Positions 22,468 to 34,106 of a stretch of 64,000 bases of DNA are shown piece by piece. A program made the translations under genes and the position numbers. The stretch lies in the NCBI GenBank assembly GCA_037178975.1, contig JASJZH010000003.1:1798001-1862000 (forward strand). Reading direction: 5' to 3'. This DNA is from Oscheius tipulae. Taxonomy: Eukaryota > Nematoda > Chromadorea > Rhabditida > Rhabditidae. Position 1 is the first letter of the stretch, and each line of letters starts with the position of its first letter. The notes under the pieces are model-generated. The model was given only the letters and a program-made list of their open reading frames with translations. It was not told the origin of the DNA and ran no database searches.

Positions 22468-23427
22468 ATGATTCTTCACGTTTTCCTATTTCTCTCAGTC
22501 GTCCAGATTCTTGAAGCTGGTTTGGTCTGTCTCTATCACTTTTACGAACTCATTCAGCGGATGGCCCAGTGGTTCACAAGCTAGTATTCGGCTCCAATGG
22601 AAGTCTTTCAGTCACGGACGAGAACAGATGGCCCAGACCGGAATACAGAGCCGTCTTTGGTAAGTGATTGACGTTTCTTAAGAAAAATCAAGTTTAGTAC
22701 CTTCGGGACAGTTCTATCAGGTCAATTTTGTGGTCCAGAACTGCACCACCTCATTCAACATCATAGCTTGGCACACGACGGAGGACAGGAAGCAGAGCAT
22801 CTACACGTGGGTCTGCATAGTTTTTCAAAGATCCATTTTGACTTAGTAACAAATGTGGGGAGATCTGGACAGAGATATAAGGGCAGTGACAGAGACAGTA
22901 CGACAGACAAGATAGAGTGACAGTAGAAAGCAGTTGAAAAGGATCGATTGATAGAGAAAGATGACCAAGGCCAGAACGAATAGATATCGGTGAGCAGAGG
23001 CGAGCAAGAGGTGACTATTTCTGTTATGAAGGTTTAGTAAATACTAGTCCTATCCGATTTGGAACTCTGTAATTACAGCTAGCAATCTAACATCTAGAAG
23101 TTTTTAGAAAGAGGACTTTTGTAACTTTGGAGGTCAAAAAAGTCCGAACAACTGTCTTCCCGTGGTAGACTGACTGGGAAGGGAGACAGAGAAATTTTTC
23201 AGGATCAAGAAGGGAGATGACATGCGTCTCGTGGTCAGCCAGTTCCACATCTGGTACATGTTCGATTCCGGAAACTGCGAAGTCAGCTGGGAAGTGGTCG
23301 AAAAAGACGAGCGTGAGTAGTTTCCCGGATATCGAATCCCAAACTTCCAGTCTTCCAAAAAGCCTTCAACAAATGGAAGGGCATAATCTACCACGACACC
23401 TACAGGGAATCTTTCCACGGCAATTGA
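22468..23427 (+). CDS. secreted protein, family not recognised
   Basis: Five exons join in frame: 22468-22519, 22585-22659, 22698-22806, 23203-23312 and 23351-23427. Exon 1 is a signal peptide (MILHVFLFLSVVQILEA). The mature part of about 125 residues contains VNFVVQNCTTSFNIIAWHTT, VVSQFHIWYMFDSGNCEVSW and a basic C-terminus ending ESFHGN. The alternation of hydrophobic residues suggests a beta-sandwich with one likely disulfide (two cysteines) and N-glycosylation sites (NCT). The third intron (396 nt) carries a dispersed repeat at 22991-23190. No known family is recognised. Confidence comes from four consistent splice phases. Confidence 0.65.
22991..23190. repeat. dispersed repeat of about 200 bp, copy 1
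   Basis: It shares GTGAGCAGAGGCGAGC, AACTCTNTAATTACAGCTA, AGAAGTTTTTAGAAA, AGTCCGAACA and CGTGGTAG in the same order with 36056-36262. Confidence 0.7.
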
Positions 23428-23500
23428 CGCCTGTAAACAGAGTGCAGATAATAAACCATTATTGAAACTAGACAGTACGCGTGAGAAACAGAGGGATAGA

Positions 23501-24700
23501 TTAAACAGTCCCTCTTCGGAGCCCTTGAATTGATGCTGCAGATGTCCCACTGTTCCCGAGACCGACGACTTTTGTCGAGCCGAAGAGATTGAAGAGACGA
23601 CCGCGGATCTCCGTGTTGAAAGTGAACAGGATCAGGGGATGGATACAGCTTAGAAGGAGACTGGTACAGCTGCCAATAAAGTTGATTAGGTAGATCCATT
23701 GGCCTTCGACATGGACTTGAGGAATCACATTAAAGACGATGCTCTCGACTTCTAGGAATCCGCAAATTAGGAAGGCCTGAAAGGAACTATAACTGTCTCT
23801 GTTTCTGTCTCTCTGTTCTAGTCTCCCTCTGTCTCTCTCACCTGAGCCAAGAGCTGAAACTCCATTTTCATATTTGATCCGACTCTCTGATTCGCCTGAT
23901 TCGCCTGCTCCTTCCTCACAATCTTCCCACCACTGACCGCAAAATCGAGTTTGAACTTGATGAAGATTAGCATCACGATGTAGGTGACAAACATGATCAC
24001 TGGCAGCCAGGTGGTCACGTCGACAAACATCTGAACGCGAACATTTTAGTTTTCCAACAAAAAGTTATACCACACGAATCGACTCTCCAACTTGCTTGTC
24101 CGTCGGACAGTAATGTTCATAATAGAACCCTCCAGTATTGAAGTTTTTGTAGCATCCGAAGGCACTCCAGACTGCCACAAAGGCTGTGTCCAGAAGCCAG
24201 GCAGAAATTAGAACTGGTTGAAGATGTTTGTGGAAGAGGAATTGGTTGGCAGAGGGTAGGATGAACACGGTGATTCTGTTCATAGTCATCACAAAACTGA
24301 GGACCAGGGTCCCGGCATAACTGAAGGTCTCGAAGGCACATACGATTAGGTAGAACAGGGAGTTTCCGTAGATCTGAATGGAAATGACACATACAGAGGG
24401 TCCTTACATTATATCCAGTTAAAGTTAGGGGAATGGCTATGAAGAAGGCTACAGTATGGTTCATCAAGTCGAAAGCTAGGATCTGCCATGTGATAGTGAA
24501 GAAGGCGTTCTTGCGGAAGGACTTGCGACCCTGAAGGGTGAAAAGCTCATCAGAGAGACAAAGAGACAGACCTTGTAAAGTACAGTAGCCAGGAAACAAT
24601 TCAAAATTATCCCAATTGCCGACAGTACAGTATAGGAAATGGCTCCAGATATTCTGACCCAAGGAAGAGCCACAGGAACTTCTTCTGTCTTATTGTCCAT
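23501..24700 (-). CDS. serpentine chemoreceptor-type GPCR
   Basis: About five exons encode seven hydrophobic helices. About 24572-24700: start MDNKTEEV, TM1 ISYTVLSAIGIILNCF. About 24407-24533: TM2 with LAFDLMNHTVAFFIAIPLTL. About 24076-24373: TM3 AGTLVLSFVMTMNR, then TM4 and an extracellular GCYKNFNTGGFYYEHYC. About 23843-24029: TM5 and a basic third loop. About 23501-23777: TM6/TM7, WIYLINFIGSC..LLSCIHPLIL, ending GLRRGTV. The TM3-loop motif MNRITVFILPSAN resembles the nematode Sr superfamily (Srx-like), with MNR in place of DRY. It would sit in the plasma membrane, probably of a sensory neuron. The start at 24700 is chosen over 24748 because the latter region looks intronic. Confidence 0.8.
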
Positions 24701-25341
24701 TTCTGAAAAACTGACACAGAATATTATAAATTGAAAATAACGATGCAATACGGGTGTGGAAGTATGAAATTGGTCTCCGTTTCGCTATCCATTTGCGCCA
24801 GCTAAAAATTATATTCCGAGGTCATAATTTGACCTTATTGAGGGAGATTGAATTATCAACGTAGTGTAACTTTTTTTGTAATCCGTATGCTCCAAAAAAA
24901 ACAGTTTTAAAAGTAGCTATTTCAGTGGGCTACTTTCACATGAATTTTAAAAGTCATGCGAGATAGGTGTGAATGATCTCGTGAGCTCTCTCTCCCCCCA
25001 AAAGGGAAATATGAAAAGTTACTTTTGCAGACTGGTAGAAAAAATACAAAATTGGTTTAAACCAGCACGTGGGTGAATAGTCTGTGTGAACTCTACGTTC
25101 CCAATGGATACTGCTTGTCTCGCAGTCTGTTGAGACTTTCCTGGTGAGAAAGAGCGACTTAATACGGGCAGTTGCAAAGCATGACCTTGAAAGAATACTG
25201 TCAGCCTAGAGCACCGGCAAAGTTTCTAACGCCAGCGAAGTTCTTCAGCGTTTGGGAGTTGAAGATTTACAAAGAGACCGGTTCGGACAATAAAAGCTCA
25301 TAAACGTGATGCTCTAGAACCTTTATGATGCCTGATAACAA

Positions 25342-25394
25342 TGGGATAACACTTGACAGAATTCGTTCAGCCTTTTCTGTCGAGTGTTATCCCA
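25342..25394. repeat. 53-nt hairpin with 20-bp stem
   Basis: Arms TGGGATAACACTTGACAGAA and TTCTGTCGAGTGTTATCCCA pair over 20 positions with one G-T-type difference around a 13-nt loop. Confidence 0.7.
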
Positions 25395-25470
25395 GATTAG
25401 AGTTGACAAGTCAAACCAGGACAATTCAATTTATAAAACGAGCACTGACAGTGTGAATCGCGCCGAGCCT
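25392..25470. repeat. dispersed repeat, shared with 54277-54350
   Basis: Both begin AGATTAGAGTTGACAAG and share AGCACTGACAGTG about 50 nt on. Confidence 0.6.
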
Positions 25471-25929
25471 AAGCGACTTTTAGTTTAAAAGAGGCGTTGA
25501 GAGATCAGAGACGATTTCTAGAGCTGTCTCTTTTACTGTAACTGCTTTTCAAAGAGTACCGTAGTCAACAAAACGTCGGCGAATTATTGAACAAATACGT
25601 GTGGTTTGAATAAGAGAAACATCCTGTTGTTCCAGGTGTCTGCAGAAGAAGAATCGCATCAGTTTCACAGGACAAAATTTTGATTAGTGCCTAATTAAGT
25701 CGAGGACTAGGTCAAAAGACCCCTGCATCTTTTGAACCTGTTTCACACTTGATGTCGAACAATGATGGTAATAGGCGGAACTAGAGTACTTTCTATTTCT
25801 GTACTCTAGCATCATAAAGGTCAGCTCGAATGCAATAATGATCTCGGACTAGAGGTGTGATTAATTCCAGAACATTGTCCCGCTAGTGTTATAAACAAAG
25901 AACGGGAGGAAATGAGCAGATTTATGAGA

Positions 25930-27673
25930 TCAGTTGATAATGCATTTTTCCTCGGAGATGAAGGCCAGAATCTGGTGGGAGAGACTGTCCACGGACTGGG
26001 TTTCCTGGAGGAAACGGCGAAGATTGAGACCGAGTTGGATGCAGGTTCCGAGGAGGAGATAATGCTGTGCTATTTGGTCGGCACCGGGCGAACCGTATCT
26101 GAAAGCAGTCTCTTTCTGTCTCACCGTTTCTCTCTACCTCTGTATCTCTGTTCATCTGTTTGTCTCTCGTCCTATCAAATTTATTCCGTATCTTAACTTG
26201 CCAAAACTTTTCACTCAAATCTCGTCAAGTTCGAGTTCATTTGGTCGCCTTTAACGTTTCTTAGATATTGTCTACTAGCCAAGTGTCTCTACTATTTTCT
26301 ACTGTCACTGTTTCCATGTTTTTCTGTCTAGTAGAAACTACTATCTGTCTCTCTCTGTCCTGCCATCTCGTCGTCGTCTGTCTCTCTGTCTGTCTATTTC
26401 TCTATCTCTGTCTCTTTGTATCCGACTCACTTCTTAAACAAGTAGACAGACAGACAGTAAGAGTATGATGTATTCTCCAGAGCTAGCTCCCTCTTTGCCT
26501 CTTCCGTCATTAGGTCGTTCGTCTGGGTCAGAAGGACAGAGCTCATTAGACACATGGCTGCTCTGTCAATTTGCAGCAACTCAATAGATTCGACAATAGA
26601 TTCCAATGGAAGACTGAAGAGGGACTTTTTAAGGACTGCCTGGAACTGACTTACCCGATTCTCTGCCACTTGGGAAGCTGTGCCAAATGGAAAGCCAACC
26701 TCAGAGCCAGAATGGCCGGTGTCCTCTTGCAAAGATGACTGGTCTTGTCCAAAAAATTGAAGTTCCGAAACCAGCTGAACGCCTTCGAATACTCCAGGAT
26801 CGTATAGATTTCCACTGCGAGGTCCTTGATACCATTCTGGGGAGGGACAATCCCGGCTTGGAGAGCGCATGGTCTGGTCAGGACATCCAGAAGAATGGTC
26901 GGACTCTGGCTAGTGGAATGCCTGAGACAGTCGAGGGAATCTTCCAGAAGGAGTAGCTTGGACAGAATCGAGTCGCATTCTTCTTCAATCTTAGTTGGAG
27001 AGGCAACAAGAACCGGTGAGTTTTGTGAAGTTGAGGTAGGTGAAGCGTCCCGGATGTACAGACCTTGCTCAAAGTCGAGTTCAAAAGAGGAACAGCGAGA
27101 GTTCATTCCGCGTTCCAGACAGAGTTTGAAGCGGCAGGCTCGGCATGAGACTCGGAGATCTGGAAAGCATCAGTGAGAAAGAGACAGAGAGACAGTAGAT
27201 CAGAAGAGGATACCAAAAAATAGGTCTTTTTGAACCCGCAGCAAAGTCCAATGGGATCAGAAAACAGTGCATTAAAAGTCTTTTCCACCCGACGCCAGAT
27301 TTTTTACGTGATTGAGGGTATGAAAAAGAGACATCAAATAAATCAGGGTTACGTGTCTGATACAAGGACATCGAAAAAACAAGAGAGTATGAAACTACCT
27401 TTGTTCAGCATACAGTCCCCGTCCTTCCGACACTGGTATACTCTCTTACTAGCTATGGTCCTTCTGAAGAAGCTGCCACAGCCGTTGCATGAAGGAACCT
27501 GTAAAAATTCCGTTATTTGAATTTTCCTGCCTTTTCTACACTTTGTTAAAAACCTAAAGAGATCCGAACCTCATAATGGTACCCGGTAGCCTCATCGCCG
27601 CAAATGACGCACAGTTGATTGGGTCGCAGTTTCCGTTTTGTCCTCTTGTGAAATTTCTGCTTAGCCAGGTGCA
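25930..27673 (-). CDS. nhr-like: nuclear hormone receptor (nematode NHR)
   Basis: The first zinc finger exon (about 27570-27673) reads CVICGDEATGYHYE. The second (about 27399-27499) has the P-box CNGCGSFFRRT, YQCRKDGDC and MLNK. The third (about 26960-27161) starts with DLRVSCRACRFKLCLERGM. The ligand-binding domain covers about 26640-27000 (DLAVEIYTILEYSKAFSWFR) and about 26430-26640 (ESIELLQIDRAAMCLMSSVLL). A last exon at 25930-26097 contains QHYLLLGTCIQLGLNLRRFL and ends CIIN. All parts of a receptor are present in order, so this looks intact. The start MHLAKQKFHKRTKRK places a basic patch before the first finger. Introns contain TCTCTGTC tracts. The ligand is unknown. Confidence 0.85.
26268..26465. 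repeat. TCTGTCTC low-complexity tract
   Basis: This long degenerate TCTCTGTCTG run includes the perfect unit block AGACAGACAGACAG near 26443. It falls in an intron of the 25930-27673 receptor gene. Confidence 0.8.
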
Positions 27674-28847
27674 TTGTTGTTCTCGTAAATGAAGTTCACA
27701 GCTCTTGGTAGAAATCTACAATTCTTTTGTAAGTCTATTTTCTGTACTCACTGCGCACCAACTCGGACAAGAGACAGAAGACAAGACTTGGTGCGAGGGT
27801 ACTGTATCTCTTACTAGAATTCTACAAGGGGTATAGTACTTAGTAAAAAAGTTAAGCTACAGGCTCCCTAACCAGGAAGATGACCAAACCCGTGCTATCT
27901 AGGTACTGTATCGAGGTACCGTACCAAATCCGTCCCGAGCAAAGCGAAAAACGTTGTAGCGGGCTCAAACCCGGGTCGTTTAAACGCTCTGCCATTGCGC
28001 CACGTTTGCAAAGGGCCCCGCAACAAAAAGCCTAGAAGGATAATGTAAAGGCGCTCGCTATAGGGCGCATTCGCTTTTTTAGCAGACCCAGCTTGGCCCA
28101 CACCCAATGACCGAAAGAAAGACAGATACTACAATAGTTACAGTATGAGCTTTTCAGCTATTTGTACCAATTGCAGTCATATTTTTCCAATCTTTAGTGA
28201 CATTCTCATTCGATAAAGACACGCACGACAAAACTTAAAAACTTGAGACTCTGAAAAAATGATAAGACATGAGTATGTGCCCTTTACTTAGTACTTTTTT
28301 CTATTCTCTCCTTCCCGAAAGAACTGCCTGGATGTAATCAAAAAGATAAGCAAAGAAGCAAACACCGAACCAGGAAGGGGTTGTGGCTGATAGCGGGCTA
28401 GGACTGATCAACAGCCTAGAAACTTCTGCTTCTGGAGAGGGAGATTCGCCAGCAAAGATTTGATGCTGACTGGTGAGACGATGAAGTGAACCCAATGAGC
28501 CCCGCAGATCAGATACCGCGACGAATCGGGCCGAGAGAAATCAAAGGATGGGTCTTTTGATTGTTGCTTTGATTCTTCGTGTTCAGCAAACGAGCGAAGC
28601 AGGGAGGATCAGATTGGGATCAAAGATAAAGTTTACATCTCATGCAAGATTTCTGGGCAGATCCTGAGACTGAACTCGAGACAGCCCTTTAGTCTGTACA
28701 GTCTTTCAGATCGATCGTGACGGGACCCATTCAACTCGGCGCCTTTTAAGCAGAGAAACGTTCGGTCCGGGCCCAACTTTTGTCCCGAGTAATTCGGAAC
28801 GAACAAAAGAGGAGAAATCTATCATAGCAACATCAGACGATGTATCT
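27674..28847. other. intergenic, decayed repeats
   Basis: It contains a tRNA-like fragment on the minus strand at about 27935-28010 (D-arm and T-arm features but no anticodon arm) and a partial copy (28141-28230) of the 345-bp repeat. No gene is seen. Confidence 0.5.
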
Positions 28848-29182
28848 TCGCGGTTTCACCCGTTTCGTTCTACGGCTGAACACAGTCTAGAAGACGAGAC
28901 TGTACGGGTGAACCCTCAAACGACTCAGATGCTGCAATAGTTTCAGTGTGAGCTTTCAATAATCGAGACCACAGTTATCTTTTCTCAATATTCAGCTAAA
29001 GACGCCCTGGACCAGGTTTAGAAACGTGAGAGTATGAAACTCTTTGCCAGTTTGGTAGTTCGGGTACTTGGTAATCTTCCGTAAAAGTTTCAAAAAAACC
29101 AAAACTGGTCCCTCATTTACAGGTCAAAAATCGGTGACGTTGAACTTTCATACACTGAAGAAGGACACTCGAACCCGCTACT
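28848..29182. repeat. dispersed repeat of about 340 bp, copy 2
   Basis: Same family and orientation as 13679-14023; both end at GGACACTCGAACCCGC. Confidence 0.8.
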
Positions 29183-29232
29183 TCAGAGCAATTTTGCGGG
29201 TTCCTTTAAACCCTTGAAGTTTCAGTTTAGCA

Positions 29233-29310
29233 ATGCTCTGAAAAGTTGCAGTCTGGGTAGTTAACTACAACTGAATAGAACTTTGCTTAACTGAAATCTG
29301 ACGTTTTGAC
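29233..29310. repeat. dispersed hairpin repeat, copy f
   Basis: GCTCTGAAAAGTTGCAG is followed by an ACTACAACTGAATAGAAC and TTTTGACCCC context, as in the 4864 copy. Confidence 0.45.
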
Positions 29311-29904
29311 CCCCAAAAATAGGTCTGAAGGTGGAAGGAAGCTTGGGCTAATTTCTGTTCGAGGTTGGGCGGGTTAATCTGAGTACAAAAAGCAAATTCA
29401 ATGGGAGGAATCTTGAAATTTCTTTTTTTGTCATTTTTTTTGAAGGCATTCAGAAAAATGACAAAAAAGGCTGTCGGTTACAGTACCGTCAGCCTAAAGG
29501 CACCCGAAGAAGTCAATAAGATTCCCAGTCACGTGTTGCCACACTCTTATCAGGTGATCTTTGCTGGTTTTGAGACTCTAAGTCCTTCTATTTTCCTCTA
29601 ACTGTTGTAGATAAAGCGTACGAAAAGTGACTAGCAAAGCAGGAAAAAAAGTTGGTGCGATTGAACAGACCAATCACGCGCGCGCTCGAGCGTAGAAAGA
29701 CATCAACCACAAGCCCGTGCCAGTTTCTCTCTCTACACTTCGATCTGATTTCATCGCGCGGGGGGCAGCAAAGTAACGAGCGGAGATGGGCTTGGACTGC
29801 GTAGGGGTGAAAATAGCGGCGTTGATTCTTAGAGATCAGCTTAAAGGATCCAGGGATCGAAATGACAGAGTTACTCCTTGACTTTCTACCAAAAAAGTTT
29901 GTAG

Positions 29905-30753
29905 TGCTAGCTAAACTATGAAAGTCCGATGTGTCCGTAACTGACTCTGTTTTGGATTTCGCCGCGAAGAAGTTTGTCAACCAAGTTTTGAGTGCGTCGT
30001 CGGAATCGAAGTGTTGTCCTTCAAATTCTGACGAAGTGCAACGGCGACCTTTTCAAGTTGCTGGCTGTATATGGCGGCCGTAAGGGTAGTTCCAGCATTC
30101 AACAGTTCCCAGTACACCACTGCTTCGATATCCCAGAAAACACAGAGCATAATCTTCTTTTGATGGGTGTCAGGTTTCACATCAGGACTTGGTGTCTGCC
30201 CTTTACCCACCCATTGACGCTTCCTTCGGAAGTTTACATACATTATCCACGTCTCATCCCCCGTCACCAGGCGTGGTAAAAAGGAGTTTCTCTCATACCT
30301 GGACAGGAGAGAATGGGCGATGGACATGCGCTGCCACTTCTGAGCGTCACTGAGGTCATGCGGCAACCATGTGCCCAGTTTCTTCGTAAATCTCAATTGC
30401 TTCAAATGATGTTCCACTGCGAAATGACTGATAGACAGTGCCTCTGCTAGTTCACGGGTAGTCTGCCGATTGTTCTCGTTCACGAGCTGCAGCAGCTTCG
30501 ATTCATCAAAAGTTGACCTTGGCTCATCTTCGACGCTTTTGTCTCCAGACTGAAAGCAATGAAACCACAACTGGCATACCCTCATGGACGTCGCCCCTTG
30601 GCCATGAACATCGTTGATATCAGCCGCCGTTTGGGCTCTATTCGTGCCTTTGAGGAACTCCTGTCGCAGATGGTAGGGTGGTAGGTCATCAATGGTCCAG
30701 AGCAAAACCAACAGAGAATAGAGAATAAGAAGAAGAGAAGTGGTGTCTTGCAT
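29905..30753 (-). mobile_element. inactive mariner transposase
   Basis: The protein reads like a mariner-family transposase: HLRQEFLKGTN, helix-turn-helix QTTRELAEALSIS, the linker HDLSDAQK, and the first catalytic aspartate in VTGDETW. After about residue 245 the sequence jumps to the C-terminal motif DSDDALKTWLTNFFAAKS, which lies in another frame (about 29930-29990). The region normally holding the second and third catalytic aspartates (around HDNARPH and PDLAPSD) is missing. A short deletion also removes GRP after DEPRS. The element therefore cannot make an active enzyme. Terminal inverted repeats were not identified. A unit of the CTAAACTATGAAAG repeat family abuts the left side (29905-29945). 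Confidence 0.85.
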
Positions 30754-32145
30754 GGTGGTGATAGAGGACTGAGTGAGCTACACGAGATGCTATATCAATA
30801 GCTATATCAATGTCTCTGGAACAGTACTATGTTCTTCCAGGAGAGAAAGCGACTGGTGTTGTTAGATGTTCAGTTTGAGTATCCAATGGCAGCACAGTTC
30901 GGGATGGCGCTGGATCCAAGAGTCAACAGTTTGCCTCGACAACAATCTGGAACTGTAATGAATAATCTATCAGGGTCAGCCGACGAATGAAGAACTCCAA
31001 TCAGACGGCTCGATACAAATGTCCACGCAAAAGGAGGTCTTTGTCGGAAAAGAAGTGACAAGAAATAAAGAAATAACTATCCAAGTTTATCTCAAGGCAG
31101 ATAACAACAATCGAAGAAATAAATCAAACCGAGATCGCTAGGAGGAAAATGGCGTGAACACCAAAATAGGTAAGCAATGCTGCGTATGGGCAGAAATTCG
31201 ATTATGCAAGAAGGGAATAAAGAACTTAGGGGGAGGTCAAGATCAGGGCTTACACTATGCTGGCTTGAAATTTTGGTCACACGTTCAAACGCAACTCATG
31301 CACGTAATTGACTCTCTGATCTCCTGCTCCTCGGCTTCTCACCACACGATAATCTGGCACGCAATCGTTTTCCTGTTTCAACTCGTCCAGCTAGCTGCAT
31401 GAACCGACAATGAGTTTGACGACCTGAAGATGTGACCTGAAAATATTAGACAAAACTATCTTCTTTGAAGATTTGACGGTTAGCTCGGAGCCTTCTGGGA
31501 ACAAAAAAAAATCAGCTACGCATTGGGGGGTCTACAACTGAAAGAAAGAACTGTTCTCACATGACAAACATCGTTTGAAGCTCAGGCCATTTAAAGTCCG
31601 TCTTTCAGCAAGGTTCTTCTGACGTGTTTCCTTGAGAAACTTTACGGTAGATATTGGTTGTTTCGAAGAAAGCTATTGGTAGATATGAAACACTCCAAAT
31701 GATAAAAATGAGAAGAGAATTGAGCCATACATTGAACGGTAATGGAAAAGACACGATCAATGTTTTAAAGACTTCAAATAAACCTTGGTAAAGTCTTGCA
31801 ATGAGAATTGGATGATTGTTTTCCAGGTGCGCGGAACATACAAAAACAGATTTTGGTTCACGGGTTCCAGGAAGCGGAGTCTCTTCCGTCTGTTTCCAGA
31901 TGCACAGCCCACCAATGTGCGGAGTGCACATTTCCATAACCCCAGAACGAGGGTCGAGATTGCTGACCGGCGTGCTTTACATCCTCAATAAGGTGATGTT
32001 GTTCGGGTCTAACTCGCACCTGATGGTCCGCAATCGGCTTACCGACGTAGACTCGAATGTGCTACTCCGCATTTGGATCGTCTATAAAGAGTCGGCACCG
32101 GGACTAGACTGACATCAGTTCATCGCCGCGTCTACCGCAACTAAA
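30754..32145. other. intergenic with one weak open frame
   Basis: A minus-strand open frame of 110 codons at 31605-31937 includes a possible membrane helix (NVWLNSLLIFIIWSVSYLPI) and may be an exon, but nothing supports a complete gene. The rest is unremarkable. Confidence 0.4.
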
Positions 32146-34056
32146 ATGAGACAAGTCAGACCTTCAATCACTTCAATCGCCACACTGTAAGTCACAGGAC
32201 AGGGAGACAGAGCAACAGAGAGACAATTTTCTCAAAGCTGACCACTTTAGCGAAGACGAAGTCCTCGAGAAGTGTGAGCACAGCACCCCATGGCGCTCCA
32301 TCTGGATCTGCATCTGCCTCCAATTTACCGTCGCCATTCAGATTAGCAGTGAGTCAAGAGCCTTTCCAGTTCCCTAAAGATAGATTTCCAGTCTACTACA
32401 TGTCTCTCTGGCCCTATCTCTCGTCTCTTGACAGTTCTGCTTCGATGCACTTCGTCGGCTGGGTTATCGCTTCTGCCTGTATCGGCAGCTCCATTGCCAA
32501 TCCTCTGTTCGGCTACTGGAACGAGAAGCTGCTCGAGGAGGGAGGAAAATCTGTCACCTGGCCAGTTGTCACTGGATTAGGATTCTCGGCTGTTGGTGAG
32601 TGTAATAGAGAGACAGAGGGACAGAAAGACAGAGACAAATTCTTCCCGACCATGTACTTTCTGTCCCACCCTCTAAATTTCCAGGTCAACTTCTTTACGG
32701 TCTCCTCCCCATGGTCAGCAGCAATGTCAAATGGTTCATGATCGGTGCTCGACTCATAACCGGCTTTGGCACTGGCTGCTCTTCTGTTCTTCGCGCTTAC
32801 TGTGCAACTGCCGCTGTCCCAAAAGATCGGCTGTCTGCGATTGCCTACGGTACAGCTGGATGGGTCTTGGGTCTCTCAGCTGGTCCTGTAATCCAGGCCA
32901 TGTTCACCCCAGTCGGAAAGGGATGGACTGTCATGAGTCTTGTCATAGACATGTACACTCTCCCAGCCTACTTTATGACCATTCTGGCTCTCCTCTCCTG
33001 CGTCTTTGTGGTCCTGTTCATGGAGGAAGAGTACGCTGGAATCATCGACGTCAAGGAACTAGATGGTAAGCTTTAGCAACAAGCAAAATCGGTGGGGCGG
33101 GATTAAATCCGGGTTGTTTTCTTGGCAGGCGAGTGTCTTGGCTACTGTCACAACTTTCTCAGAAAACCATGTATTTTCAGCAAACAACGTCACAATCCCC
33201 AAGTTCGATGTTCCTCCAGCTCTGATCTGTGTCTGGCTCTGGGTCGTCTCCTGCATGATCTCTACCAATATCGAAGTGTGAGTGACAGCAATTGACAAGC
33301 TGACATCCAGTTTAGGATCTCCGCACCCCTGTCCACCGCTCTCTATGGCTGGAATGACTCCACTTCGATTCTTTACAACGGAGTCATTTCTTCAGTGACA
33401 TGTATCGTCTCGGTTTCCATCAACATCATCATCGGATATACCAGAATAGGTCAAATGTGTGTCAACCTCTCATTTCCGGGCATCAAATCCGTTTCAGTGA
33501 CAAAAGAAAGCAGGTCATCTTCGGACTGTCTCTCTTCCTCGTCTACCACGTCCTCAACGTCCCTTGGCCTTTCTACGAGGGTCCTTTGGAGTACATTCCC
33601 GAAGGAATGACCTCAGCCGAAGTCGGAGGCTGTGAGGCTGACTATGCCTGGTGCGCCACCACGACCAGGATCCCCTTCTTCATCTACCTCTTCTCTTTCG
33701 TCGTCCTTTTTGGAATGGCCTTCCCCTTCATCGGGTCCCCGTCGGCATCTCTCTACTCCGAAATCCTCGGCCCTCGTCCTCAGGGAATGCTCCAGGGCAT
33801 GTACTCTTTCGGGGGCAGTGTCAGTCAGTTCATTGCGCCCATCTTTGCCACGTGAGTTGGGTATCAGAACCTACAGTAACAGTAAGTTATCAGGTTCCTG
33901 TACCAGCATACCGGCTACATTTGGGTCATCGTCACCCAAATCGTCACCTTGACAATAGCGCTGATTCTCATGATTGTCTACTACAATCGCATGGTCCCCT
34001 TGGAAATTGTCAAGTCGCCTCAGGGAGGCAAGCCGAAGAACGTTTTGGACTGCTAG
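32146..34056 (+). CDS. MFSD8/CLN7-like major facilitator transporter
   Basis: About eight exons encode a 12-helix MFS protein. Exon 1 is 32146-32186 (MRQVRPSITS). Next come PWRSIWICICLQFTVAIQIS (about 32253-32350) and YYMSLWPYLSSLD..FVGWVIASACIGS (to 32594). 32685-33065 contains MIGARLITGFGTGC and DRLSAIAYGTAGWVLGLSAG. Three shorter exons cover 33184-33279, 33315-33462 and 33516-33851 (GLSLFLVYHVLN). The last is 33892-34056, with TGYIWVIVTQIV and a stop. The order of motifs matches lysosomal MFSD8 (CLN7) proteins. A GTCAAATGTG donor read-through is needed to keep the frame at about 33462. Intron 4 (33066-33183) has a tRNA-like remnant. The gene converges on the REEP gene with only 50 bp between the stops. 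Confidence 0.85.
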
Positions 34057-34106
34057 TCTACTCATCCGGGCATAGAAATAGTCAATTGGATCTCAAATGA
34101 AATTTA

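Larger units (their letters stand above)
24780..25929. other. intergenic with hairpins and repeats
   Basis: It holds a strong 53-nt hairpin at 25342-25394, a smaller palindrome at about 25783-25811, and a segment at 25392-25470 repeated at 54277-54350. No gene is seen. Confidence 0.5.

Noticed and set aside
27935..28010. minus-strand tRNA-like sequence
   Set aside because: D and T arms are present but no anticodon arm, so it cannot be assigned.
31605..31937. 110-codon minus-strand frame with a membrane-like stretch
   Set aside because: No partner exons and no recognisable family.
33082..33160. minus-strand tRNA-like sequence in an MFSD8-like gene intron
   Set aside because: Only the T arm and part of a D arm are suggestive; too decayed to name.
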